DNA from: Fructobacillus durionis
GTDB lineage: Bacteria; Bacillota; Bacilli; Lactobacillales; Lactobacillaceae
Length of the DNA stretch: 64,000 nucleotides
Assembly (NCBI RefSeq): GCF_900112405.1
Contig: NZ_FOLI01000002.1
Span: 1 to 64,000, forward strand
Reading direction: 5' to 3'
The position numbers and the translations under genes were made by a program. The notes under the pieces are model-generated. The model saw only the letters and a program-made list of their open reading frames with translations. It had not been told where the DNA came from and ran no database searches. Below, piece by piece: positions 50,871 to 60,151 of this stretch (within the stretch, counting starts at the first letter, position 1; every line of letters begins with the position of its first letter).

Positions 50871-52286
50871 ATGATCAATTGGCAAGAGAAAGCAAAGGAA
50901 GAAGAGGCGGCTTATTTAGCTGACCTCGCTGATTATTTAGCAATTCCTTCCGTTCGTGATGATAGTAAGGCAACAAAGGATGCACCATTGGGTCCTGGCC
51001 CACGTGATGCTTTGGTACATGTTTTGTCCTTGGCTGAACGTGATGGTTTCAAAACGAAGAACATCGAGAACATTGTTGGCTACATTGAAATCGGTCCTGA
51101 AGACAGCGACGAATACGTTGCCCTCTTGGCCCATGCCGATGTCATGCCAGCCGGTGAAGGTTGGGACACCGACCCATTTACGGCGGTTATCGAAGACGGT
51201 AAAGTCATTGCCCGTGGGGCTTCCGATGATAAGGGGCCTGGATTGGCCGCTTACTACGCCTTCAAGATGATTCGTGACTTGAACTTGCCTTTGAAGCGCC
51301 GCGTTCGTTTGATCTTCGGTACTGATGAAGAAAACGACTGGACGGGAATGACTCGTTACTTCGAAGTCGAACCAGCGCCAGCCTTTGGCTTCTCACCCGA
51401 TGCCGAATACCCAATCATCAATGGTGAAAAGGGAAACATGCAGGTTAACGTGACGGCCGCTGGTACGAACGGAGATAAGGCCCAGTTGTTGAACTTTGAA
51501 TCCGGACTTCGTACCAACATGGTGCCAGGTGTGGCCCGTGCGACGGTTAGCGGTTTGACTTTTGACCAAGTGGATGACGATTTCAAGGCCTTCTTGGCAG
51601 CCCATCCTCAAGTGCACGGAAAAGTCACATTGGACGGCGACGAAGTGCAACTCGAAGTAATTGGAAAGCAAGTCCACGGCTCATTACCTGAAACGGGTGA
51701 GAACGCCGGTACTTACTTGGCTCACTTCTTGGAAAAGTATGAATTTGGCGGATCAGCTGCCGGATTCTTGGCCTACTTGGGGACTTGGTCACACGATGAC
51801 CCAACCGGTCGTCAATTGGGCGTTGCCTTTGAGGACGAAGTGATGGGTGCCTTGTCAATGAACGTCGGAATCATCCGCTTCAACGAAGAAGAGGGTGCCT
51901 TCATCAACTATAACTTCCGTTATCCAAAGGGTATCTCACCAGACTTCATCCGTGGACAGTTGGCAAACGCCGTGTCATCATGGCCACACGAAGCCAAGAT
52001 TGGTGGCCACTCACAGGTACCTCACTACGTTGCCCCTGATGATCCAGTTGTTCGGACGCTTTTGAACATTTACCATGATCAAACAGGTTTGCCTGCCTAT
52101 GACCAAGTGATTGGTGGTGGAACTTACGGTCGTTTGATGGATCGTGGTGTCGCCTTTGGTACCTTGTTCCCAGATTCACCAGAAACTATGCACCAGGTGA
52201 ACGAATTTGCCTTGGTTGACGATTTGGTTCGCTCAATGGGAATCTATGGCCAAGCCATTTACGAATTGGCAAATTTGCCTGAATAA
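50871..52286 (+). CDS. pepV: Dipeptidase PepV (M20 family)
   Basis: PepV hydrolyses dipeptides inside the cell, the last step of peptide use in lactic acid bacteria. The 471-residue protein has zinc-binding HADVMPAGEGWDTDP, RGASDDKGPGLAAYYA, FGTDEENDWTGMTRY and DAEYPIINGEKG; the C-terminal histidine lies in the TMHQVNEF region. GAGGAGG precedes the ATG. It is transcribed alone, with TATAAT about 70 nt upstream. Confidence 0.96.
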   Translation: MINWQEKAKEEEAAYLADLADYLAIPSVRDDSKATKDAPLGPGPRDALVHVLSLAERDGFKTKNIENIVGYIEIGPEDSDEYVALLAHADVMPAGEGWDTDPFTAVIEDGKVIARGASDDKGPGLAAYYAFKMIRDLNLPLKRRVRLIFGTDEENDWTGMTRYFEVEPAPAFGFSPDAEYPIINGEKGNMQVNVTAAGTNGDKAQLLNFESGLRTNMVPGVARATVSGLTFDQVDDDFKAFLAAHPQVHGKVTLDGDEVQLEVIGKQVHGSLPETGENAGTYLAHFLEKYEFGGSAAGFLAYLGTWSHDDPTGRQLGVAFEDEVMGALSMNVGIIRFNEEEGAFINYNFRYPKGISPDFIRGQLANAVSSWPHEAKIGGHSQVPHYVAPDDPVVRTLLNIYHDQTGLPAYDQVIGGGTYGRLMDRGVAFGTLFPDSPETMHQVNEFALVDDLVRSMGIYGQAIYELANLPE

Positions 52287-52297
52287 TGAACTGTAAT

Positions 52298-52332
52298 AAA
52301 AAATGCTGTGCAATTGATGCACAGCATTTTTA
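52298..52332. terminator. pepV terminator (bidirectional)
   Basis: AAAAATGCTGTGCA pairs with TGCACAGCATTTTT, with T-runs at both outer sides. Confidence 0.92.
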
Positions 52333-52356
52333 TTTTTTTTAAAATTAATCTTCCAC

Positions 52357-52788
52357 TCAATCAACCTGAGTTTCAGCTTGTTCCTTTTTCTGCTTATCAC
52401 GGAAAACATAGAACTTTGCTAAGTAGTAGTTCGGAATCAGTAGCATGGCGTTACGGGCGATGTTGACGTAAAAGTCGTTGAAGGACATTAGGTAAACACC
52501 AATCCACATGATGACCAGTCCCAGCCAGAAAGTCAGGCCACGGGATGAATAGTACTTGATGATTTCGGGGATGATTTGCCAGCCAGAAACCTTGGATTCA
52601 AAGACCCACTGCCGGTTTGTAACGTAGGCAAAGAGAACGGCAATTCCCCAGGCTAGTGTGTATGCAATGGAGTAGTTGGCCACCTTTGAAATGAAACCAT
52701 AGGCCCACATGTTCACTAAAAAAGTCCCAAATCCTAGAATAAGGTAACGAATGATGCGGTCGTATTTGATTAGTAACTTTTTAACCAT
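52357..52788 (-). CDS. GtrA-family membrane protein
   Basis: The 143-residue protein has four transmembrane segments and the GtrA features LILGFGTFLVNMWAYGF at the start and AYVTNRQWVFESK between helices 2 and 3. GtrA proteins are proposed to move lipid-linked sugars or take part in cell-wall polysaccharide synthesis. No glycosyltransferase partner is adjacent. GAGGGAAG lies upstream. Confidence 0.85.
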   Translation of the reverse strand: MVKKLLIKYDRIIRYLILGFGTFLVNMWAYGFISKVANYSIAYTLAWGIAVLFAYVTNRQWVFESKVSGWQIIPEIIKYYSSRGLTFWLGLVIMWIGVYLMSFNDFYVNIARNAMLLIPNYYLAKFYVFRDKQKKEQAETQVD

Positions 52789-52907
52789 GGCTCTTCCCTC
52801 TAAACCGTGTTATTTCAATATATAATAGCAAATATTAACAAAATGAACATTAAAAATTTGTAAATTAGAAATATGATGGAACTTTCTAGGAAATCGGGGC
52901 AGAAACC

Positions 52908-52936
52908 TTGTGATAATCGTCTATTTAGTCTAAAAT
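52908..52936 (+). promoter_or_regulatory. tig promoter
   Basis: TTGTGA and TAAAAT are 17 bp apart, about 31 nt before the tig start. Confidence 0.7.
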
Positions 52937-52967
52937 TAGTAGGAAGAAATAACTTGGAGGATTTACT

Positions 52968-54260
52968 ATGTCTAAATGGACAGCAGCTGCGGATGCAAAC
53001 CGCGGAACATTAGAATTTTCAATCGCACAAGCGGATGTACAAAAGGGCTTGAAGGCCGCTTTTGAAAAGAACAAGGACAAGATCGCCGTTCCTGGTTTCC
53101 GTAAGGGTAAGGTACCAATGTCACTATTCTTGCAAAAGTTTGGTGAAGAAGCTTTGTACCAAGACGTAATGGACTTTGTTTTGCCAGCCGCTTACCAAGC
53201 TGCTGTTGCAGAAGCAGGTATTACGGTTGTTGGACAACCTGACATCGCTCCAGTTTCAATGGAAAAGGGTGCTGACTGGGAAATGAAGGCTGAAGTTGCC
53301 GTTGCCCCAGAAATCAAGTTGGGTGACTACACTGGTTTGACTGTTGAAAAGCAAGATGCCACTGTTTCAGATGCAGACGTTGATGCTGAAATCAAGCGTA
53401 TGCAAGAAAACCAAGCTGAATTGGTTTTGCAACCTGAAGGAACAAAGGCTGAAAACGGCGATACTGTCGTAATCGACTTTGACGGTTCAATTGATGGTGA
53501 CCACTTCGAAGGTGGACAATCAAAGGACTACTCACTTGAATTGGGTTCAGGCTCATTCATCCCTGGCTTCGAAGACCAATTGGTTGGACACGTTGCCGGT
53601 GACGATGTTGACGTGAAGGTAACCTTCCCAGAAGATTACCAAGCAAAGGACTTGGCTGGTAAGGAAGCTTTGTTCGAAGTAAAGCTTCACGAAATTAAGC
53701 GCAAGTCATTGCCTGACTTGGATGACGAATTTGCTAAGGATGTTGACGAAGACGTTGACACACTTGACGAATTGAAGGCTAAGACAAAGAAGAACTTGGA
53801 AGAAGCTCGTGAAGAAGCAGCCAAGGATGCCTTCGAAGACGCAGCCGTTGAAGCTGCTGTAAAGAATGCCGAAGTTGTTGGTGGTGACATTCCACAAGAA
53901 ATGATCGATGAAGACGTTAACCGTCAAATGCAACAATACCTCGGTCAATTGCAACAACAAGGTATCTCACCACAAATGTTCTTCCAAATCTCTGGTCAAA
54001 CAGAAGATTCATTGAAGAAGCAATTTGCTGAAGGTGCTGACAACCGTGTTAAGACTAACTTGGTATTGGAAGCCATCGTTAAGGCTGAAGATGTTCAACC
54101 ATCAGACGAAGAAGTTGCTGCTGAAGTGAAGGATTTGGCTTCACAGTACAACATCTCTGAAGAACAAGTTAAGCAATCATTGTCAGACGCTTTGTTGAAG
54201 CATGACATCGCCATGAAGGCAGCGGTTGATAAGATCGTTTCTTCTGCTAAGGCAAAGTAA
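52968..54260 (+). CDS. tig: Trigger factor
   Basis: Trigger factor is the ribosome-bound chaperone. The 430-residue protein has the ribosome-binding signature AVPGFRKGKVPMSLFLQKFG (about residues 41-60), the PPIase domain (about 160-245; GDTVVIDFDGSIDGDHFEGG) and the helical C-terminal arms. Codon use is strongly biased, fitting a highly expressed gene. TTGGAGGATT precedes the ATG. clpX follows after a terminator, the usual tig-clpX-engB order. Confidence 0.96.
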   Translation: MSKWTAAADANRGTLEFSIAQADVQKGLKAAFEKNKDKIAVPGFRKGKVPMSLFLQKFGEEALYQDVMDFVLPAAYQAAVAEAGITVVGQPDIAPVSMEKGADWEMKAEVAVAPEIKLGDYTGLTVEKQDATVSDADVDAEIKRMQENQAELVLQPEGTKAENGDTVVIDFDGSIDGDHFEGGQSKDYSLELGSGSFIPGFEDQLVGHVAGDDVDVKVTFPEDYQAKDLAGKEALFEVKLHEIKRKSLPDLDDEFAKDVDEDVDTLDELKAKTKKNLEEAREEAAKDAFEDAAVEAAVKNAEVVGGDIPQEMIDEDVNRQMQQYLGQLQQQGISPQMFFQISGQTEDSLKKQFAEGADNRVKTNLVLEAIVKAEDVQPSDEEVAAEVKDLASQYNISEEQVKQSLSDALLKHDIAMKAAVDKIVSSAKAK

Positions 54261-54268
54261 ACGAGATT

Positions 54269-54292
54269 AAAAGCCCATTGCGGGCTTTTTTT
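54269..54292 (+). terminator. tig terminator
   Basis: AAAAGCCC pairs with GGGCTTTT around ATTGC, T8 tail. Confidence 0.85.
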
Positions 54293-54332
54293 CTTATAAA
54301 GAAGTTTTGAGTAAAAAACGAAAGGACGGCTT

Positions 54333-55580
54333 ATGGCTGAGCAAAATCAAGGACCTATGATTCACTGTTCCTTCTGTGGGAAGGGTGCTGATGAGGTTAA
54401 AAAGTTAGTTGCCGGACCTGATGGCTTGTACATCTGTAATGAATGTACTGACCTGGCTGAACAGATCATTAAAGAGGACTTAGCTATTGATGCTAAGGAG
54501 GAGCAAATTGACTTGCCAACTCCAAAGCAAATTGTTGAATCACTGGGCGACTACGTGATTGGACAAGATGATGCTAAGAAGACTCTGGCAGTGGCTGTTT
54601 ATAACCACTACAAGCGTGTTAATGAAAACGCCTTGAAGACGACGGATGTCGAACTGCAAAAGTCAAACATCGCCTTGCTTGGACCTACTGGGTCCGGTAA
54701 GACTTACTTGGCTCAGTCATTGGCTAAGATTCTGCAGGTGCCATTCGCTATCGCAGATGCCACGACTTTGACAGAAGCCGGATATGTTGGGGAAGACGTG
54801 GAGAACATCTTGTTGAAGTTGCTGCAAACAGCGGATTTCGATGTTGAATCTGCCCAACGTGGTATTATCTATGTCGATGAAATTGATAAGATTGCCAAGA
54901 AGTCCGAAAACGTTTCCATTACCCGTGATGTTTCCGGTGAAGGTGTTCAGCAGGCCTTGTTGAAGATGCTAGAGGGGACAATTGCCTCCGTTCCACCTCA
55001 GGGTGGACGTAAACACCCCAACCAAGAGTTGATTCAGGTGGATACGACCAACATTCTCTTTATTGTCGGTGGAGCCTTTGCAGGTTTGGATACCATTATT
55101 AAAGAACGCCTGGGTAAGCGAGTGATTGGATTTGGCTCTGCTTCTTCTGAAAACGCAGAAGCTTTGTCAAAGGATAATATTCTACAAAACGTCGAACCAG
55201 AAGATCTTTCAAAGTTCGGGTTGATTCCTGAATTTATTGGTCGTTTACCAATTATCACGGTCTTGGACGAGTTGACAGTCGAAGATTTGACTCACATCTT
55301 AACCCAGCCTAAGAACGCCTTGGTTAAGCAGTATAAAGCCCTCTTGGGATTGGATGGCGTGGACTTAGAGTTCCAACCAGCCGCTTTGAAGGCAATGGCT
55401 GATTTGGCCATCTCCCGTGGTACCGGTGCCCGTGGCTTGCGTTCCATTATCGAAAAAGTCATGAAGGACATCATGTACGAAATTCCTTCCCGTGACGACG
55501 TTGAAAAGGTAGTCATTACCAAGGCTGCCGTTGAGTCTGGTAAAGAGCCAAAGCTGGTTCTGAAGAAAGAAGAGAAGTAA
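54333..55580 (+). CDS. clpX: ClpXP protease ATPase subunit ClpX
   Basis: ClpX unfolds substrates for ClpP. The 415-residue protein starts with the four-cysteine zinc domain ([20 protein letters not shown] to ICNEC), followed by Walker [12 protein letters not shown], Walker [19 protein letters not shown], the [19 protein letters not shown] segment and the pore loop [19 protein letters not shown] lies upstream. engB follows at 3 nt. Confidence 0.97.
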   Translation: MAEQNQGPMIHCSFCGKGADEVKKLVAGPDGLYICNECTDLAEQIIKEDLAIDAKEEQIDLPTPKQIVESLGDYVIGQDDAKKTLAVAVYNHYKRVNENALKTTDVELQKSNIALLGPTGSGKTYLAQSLAKILQVPFAIADATTLTEAGYVGEDVENILLKLLQTADFDVESAQRGIIYVDEIDKIAKKSENVSITRDVSGEGVQQALLKMLEGTIASVPPQGGRKHPNQELIQVDTTNILFIVGGAFAGLDTIIKERLGKRVIGFGSASSENAEALSKDNILQNVEPEDLSKFGLIPEFIGRLPIITVLDELTVEDLTHILTQPKNALVKQYKALLGLDGVDLEFQPAALKAMADLAISRGTGARGLRSIIEKVMKDIMYEIPSRDDVEKVVITKAAVESGKEPKLVLKKEEK

Positions 55581-55583
55581 AAC

Positions 55584-56168
55584 ATGGATGTTCATAACGT
55601 TGAAATGGTCATGTCGGCCGTTTCCCCAAGTCAATATCCAGAGGATGGACGTCCTGAATTTGCCCTTGTTGGCCGTTCAAACGTTGGAAAGTCCTCGTTG
55701 ACAAATACCCTAATTAACCGAAAAAACTTTGCGCGTACTTCTAGTCAGCCTGGTAAAACACAGACTTTGAACTTTTATTCAGTCGAAGATGAAATGTACT
55801 TCGTTGATGTTCCGGGTTATGGTTATGCCAAGGTTTCAAAGAAGAAGCGTGAAGAGTTCGGCCAAATGATTGAAACCTACATTAGTACCCGTAAGCAATT
55901 ACGAGGCGTGATCTCACTGGTTGATGCTCGCCATAAGCCTAGTGAAGAAGACGTGATGATGTATCAGTGGTTGGATTACTACAATATTCCAATTCTCTTG
56001 GTTGCAACCAAGGCGGACAAGATTGCCCGTGGTAAGTTGAACCAGTCGGAATCAATCATCAAGAAGGCGGTTGGTTTTGATTCAGCCAACTCCGACTTTT
56101 GCTTCTTCTCGTCCATTACGAAATCTGGTAAGGACACGGTTTGGAACTGGATTGAAGAACGAATGTAA
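55584..56168 (+). CDS. engB: Ribosome biogenesis GTPase EngB (YsxC)
   Basis: EngB is a GTPase needed for 50S subunit assembly. The 194-residue protein has G1 [13 protein letters not shown]2 around [13 protein letters not shown]3 [12 protein letters not shown] and G4 VATKADKI. It begins 3 nt after clpX, so the two are translated together. The hairpin that follows acts both as a likely terminator and as a cover for the msrA ribosome binding site. Confidence 0.95.
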   Translation: MDVHNVEMVMSAVSPSQYPEDGRPEFALVGRSNVGKSSLTNTLINRKNFARTSSQPGKTQTLNFYSVEDEMYFVDVPGYGYAKVSKKKREEFGQMIETYISTRKQLRGVISLVDARHKPSEEDVMMYQWLDYYNIPILLVATKADKIARGKLNQSESIIKKAVGFDSANSDFCFFSSITKSGKDTVWNWIEERM

Positions 56169-56176
56169 GATAAGAA

Positions 56177-56204
56177 TTGACCTAAAAGACCTCCTTGGTA
56201 CAAT
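56177..56204 (+). promoter_or_regulatory. msrA promoter inside the hairpin
   Basis: TTGACC and TACAAT are 16 bp apart. The -35 lies before the hairpin, the spacer is its 5' arm and the -10 spans the end of that arm and the loop. Transcription would start about 56211, in the 3' arm. Confidence 0.6.
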
Positions 56205-56225
56205 AGAGTACCAAGGAGGTCTTTT
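56184..56225 (+). terminator. 18-bp hairpin between engB and msrA sequestering the msrA RBS
   Basis: AAAAGACCTCCTTGGTAC and GTACCAAGGAGGTCTTTT form a perfect 18-bp stem with a 6-nt loop. The 3' arm contains AAGGAGGT, the perfect ribosome binding site of msrA, 8 nt before its ATG. It ends in TTTT, so it can also terminate transcripts from clpX-engB. Confidence 0.8.
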
Positions 56226-56228
56226 CAT

Positions 56229-56753
56229 ATGGCAGAAGATAGTGCAATTTTTGCGGGTGGTTGTTTTTGGTGCATGGTCGAACCCTTTGATTCCCTACCA
56301 GGGATTATTAAGGTTCGTTCCGGTTACACCGGCGGCCACGTCGCAAACCCAACATACGAAGAAGTTTGCTCACACACGACAGGGCATACGGAAGCGGTTA
56401 AGATTGACTTTGACCCAGATGTCATTTCCTACCGTGAACTAGTGGACCTATATTGGCAGGTAGCGGATCCAACCGATGCCATGGGGCAGTTTGCAGACCG
56501 TGGGGACTCTTACCGACCGGTTATTTTTGTGAATTCTCCTGAACAACGGAAGGTGGCGGAAGAATCTAAGAAAGCCTTGGAAGAATCTGGAAGATTCAAG
56601 AAGTCAATTGTGACAACGATTGAGGATGCCAAGCCCTTTTATGAAGCGGAGGAGTACCACCAGGACTTCTATAAGAAAGACCCATTGCGTGAAGCCATGA
56701 TGATGGTGCCAAGGCAGCAGTACCGGGCTAAGTATTGGAGGGATAAGCGATGA
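56229..56753 (+). CDS. msrA: Peptide methionine (S)-S-oxide reductase
   Basis: MsrA repairs the S epimer of oxidised methionine. The 174-residue protein has the catalytic motif [12 protein letters not shown] and the downstream [18 protein letters not shown] and [10 protein letters not shown] segments. Its ribosome binding site AAGGAGGT is inside a perfect hairpin whose loop carries the promoter. msrB overlaps its stop by 4 nt. Confidence 0.95.
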   Translation: MAEDSAIFAGGCFWCMVEPFDSLPGIIKVRSGYTGGHVANPTYEEVCSHTTGHTEAVKIDFDPDVISYRELVDLYWQVADPTDAMGQFADRGDSYRPVIFVNSPEQRKVAEESKKALEESGRFKKSIVTTIEDAKPFYEAEEYHQDFYKKDPLREAMMMVPRQQYRAKYWRDKR

Positions 56754-57187
56754 CAAAGTACAACCAAGAAGACTTGAAAAAACGACTAACTTCTGAGCAG
56801 TATGAAGTGACGCAAAACGCTGGAACGGAGCGTCCTTTCACTGGAAAGTACGATCAATGGTGGGAGGATGGCATCTTTGTTGATGTTGTTTCGGGTGAGC
56901 CACTCTTTTCATCAACTGATAAGTACGATTCAGGCTGCGGTTGGCCTGCCTTTACAAAGGGAATCGATGAGGCTGATTTAAAGGAGAATACGGATAGCTC
57001 CTTCGGAATGGTGCGGACTGAAGTTCGTTCAGCTGAAGCGAACTCTCATTTAGGCCATGTTTTCCCCGATGGACCTGCTGACCAGGGTGGTCTACGTTAC
57101 TGCATTAATTCCGCTGCCTTACGTTTTGTTCCAAAGGCGGACATGGAAAAAGAAGGTTACGGCCGTTACTTAAAATTATTTAAGTGA
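56750..57187 (+). CDS. msrB: Peptide methionine (R)-S-oxide reductase
   Basis: MsrB repairs the R epimer. The 145-residue protein has [32 protein letters not shown] and the catalytic cysteine in [14 protein letters not shown]. It lacks the two CxxC zinc pairs ([10 protein letters not shown] at the first), as in the zinc-free form known from Bacillus. It is coupled to msrA and followed by a terminator. Confidence 0.95.
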   Translation: MTKYNQEDLKKRLTSEQYEVTQNAGTERPFTGKYDQWWEDGIFVDVVSGEPLFSSTDKYDSGCGWPAFTKGIDEADLKENTDSSFGMVRTEVRSAEANSHLGHVFPDGPADQGGLRYCINSAALRFVPKADMEKEGYGRYLKLFK

Positions 57188-57196
57188 CCCTTTTAG

Positions 57197-57227
57197 AAAA
57201 GCCCTTGCGTGAATGCAAGGACTTTTT
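57197..57227 (+). terminator. msrAB terminator
   Basis: AAAAGCCCTTGC pairs with GCAAGGACTTTTT with one mismatch. Confidence 0.85.
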
Positions 57228-57252
57228 AATTTGAATTTTTTTAATTAGAATA

Positions 57253-57288
57253 TTTACCTTGAATACTATATCTTATATAATATTGTAT
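57253..57288 (+). promoter_or_regulatory. PadR operon promoter with inverted repeat
   Basis: TTTACC and TATAAT are 17 bp apart. ATACTATAT-N8-ATATTGTAT (57263-57288), a nearly perfect inverted repeat with ATAC/GTAT ends, covers the spacer and -10. This resembles PadR-type operators, so autorepression by the first gene is likely. Confidence 0.6.
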
Positions 57289-57300
57289 GAGGAGAGTAGT

Positions 57301-57609
57301 ATGGCTATTAAGATTCCTAATCGAGTGCTCGAAGCAGTGATTCTTTCTGTTTTACAAGAAGAACCTTTGTACGGGTACGCCCTGACAAAGAAGATTCAAA
57401 GTGAGGTGCCAATTTCAGACTCAACGACCTATCCGGTATTACGTCGTTTAGAGAAAGAGGGTTTGGTGACAACAAGTTCTAAGGTATTTGCGGAGCGGAT
57501 TCGTAAATACTATGAATTAACTGACGCGGGACAGTTACACCTAAAAGAAGCCTGTGCGGACTGGCTGACTTTTGAAGAGCAGATTAATTCGTTTCTGGGA
57601 GAAGGGTAA
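57301..57609 (+). CDS. PadR-family transcriptional regulator
   Basis: The 102-residue protein is a PadR winged helix: LQEEPLYGYALTKKIQ, STTYPVLRRLEKEGLV and YYELTDAGQLHLKE. It heads an operon with a HAAS-domain membrane protein and a DUF4097 protein, a common three-gene envelope-response module in Firmicutes. GGAG lies 6 nt before the ATG. The near-palindrome at the promoter is its probable binding site. Confidence 0.9.
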   Translation: MAIKIPNRVLEAVILSVLQEEPLYGYALTKKIQSEVPISDSTTYPVLRRLEKEGLVTTSSKVFAERIRKYYELTDAGQLHLKEACADWLTFEEQINSFLGEG

Positions 57610-57611
57610 GT

Positions 57612-58184
57612 ATGACCTATTTACAAGAGCTCGAGCAGGCCTTAACAGACCTGCCTCAAAGCGAGCAAGAAAATATTATCGATTACTACCGAAACTACTT
57701 TGCTGACGGGAAGTTATCGGATACCGCAGCGCGTGAAAAGTTAGGTGAACCCGCTGCACTGGCAAAGAAATTACGAGTGGAATTTGTTCCTGACGAGGAG
57801 CAGGATAACAGTGCAACTGGTAAAACGGCATCGCTTTTTAGACGCGATGGTTGGCTCTTCTGGTTGATGGTGTTAATTAGCGCCCCCATTTGGTTCCCAC
57901 TGCTCATTACTGCCTATGTTTTGATTATCATTTTGCCATTCATGGCATGGGTGGTGGCGATTGCCTTTATTTTGGCTTCGGCCTTTGTCGTGATTGCCGG
58001 GGCGGTTGTTTGCCCGCAAAACCTTTGGGCCGGTTTATTTTACATTGGAATTGGCCTCGCTTTACTGGGTGTCCCGATTATTGCCTCGTCTTATGCCAGT
58101 TGGCTGTCGTTAAAGGCCAGTGACTGGGCCAAGTCTTTGACCCATACCCTTTACCGATTGATTCGAAAGGTGGCTAAACGATGA
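57612..58184 (+). CDS. HAAS/DUF1700 membrane protein
   Basis: The 190-residue protein has an N-terminal helical HAAS domain (YLQELEQALTDLPQSEQENI, YYRNYFADG, AREKLGEPAALAKKL), then three to four transmembrane segments (about residues 80-175). HAAS domains sit in PadR-controlled membrane operons and probably regulate signalling. It starts 2 nt after padR and overlaps the next gene by 4 nt. Confidence 0.85.
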   Translation: MTYLQELEQALTDLPQSEQENIIDYYRNYFADGKLSDTAAREKLGEPAALAKKLRVEFVPDEEQDNSATGKTASLFRRDGWLFWLMVLISAPIWFPLLITAYVLIIILPFMAWVVAIAFILASAFVVIAGAVVCPQNLWAGLFYIGIGLALLGVPIIASSYASWLSLKASDWAKSLTHTLYRLIRKVAKR

Positions 58185-58888
58185 ATAAAAAAGTCTTAGT
58201 CGGCCTTGTCTTTATTGTGGCTGGTTTATCCCTATCTGCTCTAGCCGTTTGCCGTGGTGGACTGCCTGGTGAGCTGTATTGGAATAACGGCCCCATCTAT
58301 TTGTCCGATCAGGATGAAAAGGGGACGGCAGATATTACCCCCGACCAGGTAACAACTGGGAAACAGGATGTTACTGCGCTGGATGTGACGAGCAAGGATG
58401 CGGATATTGTTTTGAAGCATGGCGAGCACTTCGCTGTGTTAACGGATCCTGCTGAAAAAACTAGCGTAACAGTTTCTGCAATCGACGGAACTGTTAAAGT
58501 CACTGGTGATGAAAAGAATAATTGGTCCTTTGGTATTAAAAACCATGGTCGTCATCAGATTACAGTGGTTGTTCCCGAGAAATTTGACTTGAAGAACGTT
58601 GCTTTGGGAAATATTAATGGCGATATTCACTTGTCAAAGATAGAGACGGAGAATATTCAGATGACCAATGTCAATGGTGATATCTTCCTTTCAGATAGTA
58701 AGGTTAACAAGTCTGGTGATGTTGAAAACCGGAATGGTGATATTCAAGTTCGAGATTCAACCCTACCTAAACTAAAAAGTTATAGTCGTAATGGCGATAT
58801 TAACATTACCAATTGTTACCAAAATGTTCCGGCTAACCAAGCGGTCCTTTCCTTTAGAAATTGGAATGGCGATATTTCACTCACTTAA
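58181..58888 (+). CDS. DUF4097 protein with NGDI repeats
   Basis: The 235-residue protein has an N-terminal transmembrane or signal segment (about residues 5-24) and a DUF4097 beta-helix domain. From about residue 150 the motif NGDI recurs five times (INGDIHL, VNGDIFL, RNGDIQV, RNGDINI, WNGDISL), spaced roughly 16-23 residues apart, as expected for turns of a beta-solenoid. The LAVC near residue 23 is not a standard lipobox because valine precedes the cysteine. It is the last gene of the PadR operon. Confidence 0.85.
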   Translation: MNKKVLVGLVFIVAGLSLSALAVCRGGLPGELYWNNGPIYLSDQDEKGTADITPDQVTTGKQDVTALDVTSKDADIVLKHGEHFAVLTDPAEKTSVTVSAIDGTVKVTGDEKNNWSFGIKNHGRHQITVVVPEKFDLKNVALGNINGDIHLSKIETENIQMTNVNGDIFLSDSKVNKSGDVENRNGDIQVRDSTLPKLKSYSRNGDINITNCYQNVPANQAVLSFRNWNGDISLT

Positions 58889-58904
58889 ATAACGATGACA
58901 TGCA

Positions 58905-58931
58905 GGCGCTCTCATTTTGAGGCGCTTTTTT
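58905..58931 (+). terminator. Terminator of PadR operon
   Basis: GCGC-CTCA pairs with TGAG-GCGC with a bulged T, followed by T6. Confidence 0.75.
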
Positions 58932-58973
58932 ATTTGATATTTGAGAAGGACTTTTTCAGTCCTAGTTGTAATT

Positions 58974-58982
58974 TGATATAAT
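58974..58982 (+). promoter_or_regulatory. Extended -10 promoter of nadR
   Basis: TGATATAAT is an extended -10. The short leader contains a small hairpin, GGCCC-TT-GGGCC. Confidence 0.5.
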
Positions 58983-59026
58983 AAAAGCAATTCGGCCCTT
59001 GGGCCAGTCAACTTCGGTAGGAGAAA

Positions 59027-60142
59027 ATGGTTAAAGCAAATCTAATAAAAGAAAACCTAGCAGGAGATCGCATTGGGGTCTTCTTTGGAACCTTAGCACC
59101 CATGCATATCGGACATCAGGCTGAAATCTATAAGGCGGCTGCCTTAAATGATGGTGTTGTGGTGATTACCTCTGGCTACACGGGGGACCGTGGCGACCAA
59201 ATCGGTCTTCCAGTTGAGAAACGCTTCCGCTACTTGCGTGAAGCTTTCAACGATGAAAAGCGCATCAAGGTTGATTACATTAACGAAGATGATATTCCAC
59301 AAATGCCTAATGGCTGGCAGGAGTGGACAAACCGTTTAGTCGAAACGATTAAGCGTAACATTACTAATCCAAACGCCCATATCACTCTCTATACTGGTGA
59401 AGAAGACTATAAGGAGAGACTAGAAACGTTGCTGCCTGATGATGAACACTGGTCCGTTTCATTGATGGATCGGACGATTTTGAAAGTTTCTGCCACAGCA
59501 GTCCGTAAGGATCCACTTGGAAACTGGGACTACATTAATCGTGTTTTTCGCCGTCATTTTGCTAAGAAAATTTTGGTTGTTGGGGCACCACAAACCGGTA
59601 AGTCAACTTTGACAAGGCGATTGGCCCGTACCTCGAACTCGCCATTCTCCGTTGAGTTTTCAAGAACCTACCAAGAGAAGTCAAACGTCTTTGATTCCGA
59701 GCTTTTGTTAAAAGACTACTCGCGAATCATTCAAGGACAGTACGATGCGAATTCGGCTGAAATTAATTCACCGGCCAACAACGGCCTGACCTTCTTTGAC
59801 ACGGACGCTATGGTCACCATGGCCGAAACTCGGGCCTGGTTGTCGGATGCAGATAACCAGAAGTTAAAGGCACTCTTTGACAATACAATTGGCGAAGAGG
59901 AGTTGGACCTTATTTTGGTTATTCCACCAGAGGTCGCGGTTGATAACGGAGCGGATGAAGACTATTCCCGTCTCTTTGATAAGCATCTTTGGCAGATCAT
60001 TAAAGAGTATGGCTTTGAAGACAAGGCCGTGGCTTTGAAGCACGAGGGCCAAGGTGTTGACCACGATGGTTATTACGCCCGTTACCTACAAGCTTTACAC
60101 ATTATTGAAGAACGTGTTGGTGTGAACCTGACAAAGGTTTAA
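59027..60142 (+). CDS. nadR: NadR-type NMN adenylyltransferase / ribosylnicotinamide kinase
   Basis: The 371-residue bifunctional protein makes NAD from ribosylnicotinamide. The adenylyltransferase domain has GVFFGTLAPMHIGHQAEI and KVSATAVRKDPL. The kinase domain (from about residue 180) has Walker A VGAPQTGKSTLTRRLA and FFDTDAMVT. The DNA-binding domain of enterobacterial NadR is absent, as usual in lactic acid bacteria. This suggests salvage of exogenous ribosylnicotinamide. TAGGAG precedes the ATG. Confidence 0.93.
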   Translation: MVKANLIKENLAGDRIGVFFGTLAPMHIGHQAEIYKAAALNDGVVVITSGYTGDRGDQIGLPVEKRFRYLREAFNDEKRIKVDYINEDDIPQMPNGWQEWTNRLVETIKRNITNPNAHITLYTGEEDYKERLETLLPDDEHWSVSLMDRTILKVSATAVRKDPLGNWDYINRVFRRHFAKKILVVGAPQTGKSTLTRRLARTSNSPFSVEFSRTYQEKSNVFDSELLLKDYSRIIQGQYDANSAEINSPANNGLTFFDTDAMVTMAETRAWLSDADNQKLKALFDNTIGEEELDLILVIPPEVAVDNGADEDYSRLFDKHLWQIIKEYGFEDKAVALKHEGQGVDHDGYYARYLQALHIIEERVGVNLTKV

Positions 60143-60151
60143 TGCCTGAGA

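Noticed and set aside
56750-57187. Missing zinc cysteines in MsrB as a defect
   Set aside because: A zinc-free form with the same [10 protein letters not shown] segment is normal in Firmicutes; the catalytic cysteine is present.
58181-58888. DUF4097 protein as a lipoprotein through its LAVC near residue 23
   Set aside because: Position -1 is valine, not Gly, Ala or Ser, so it is not a standard lipobox.
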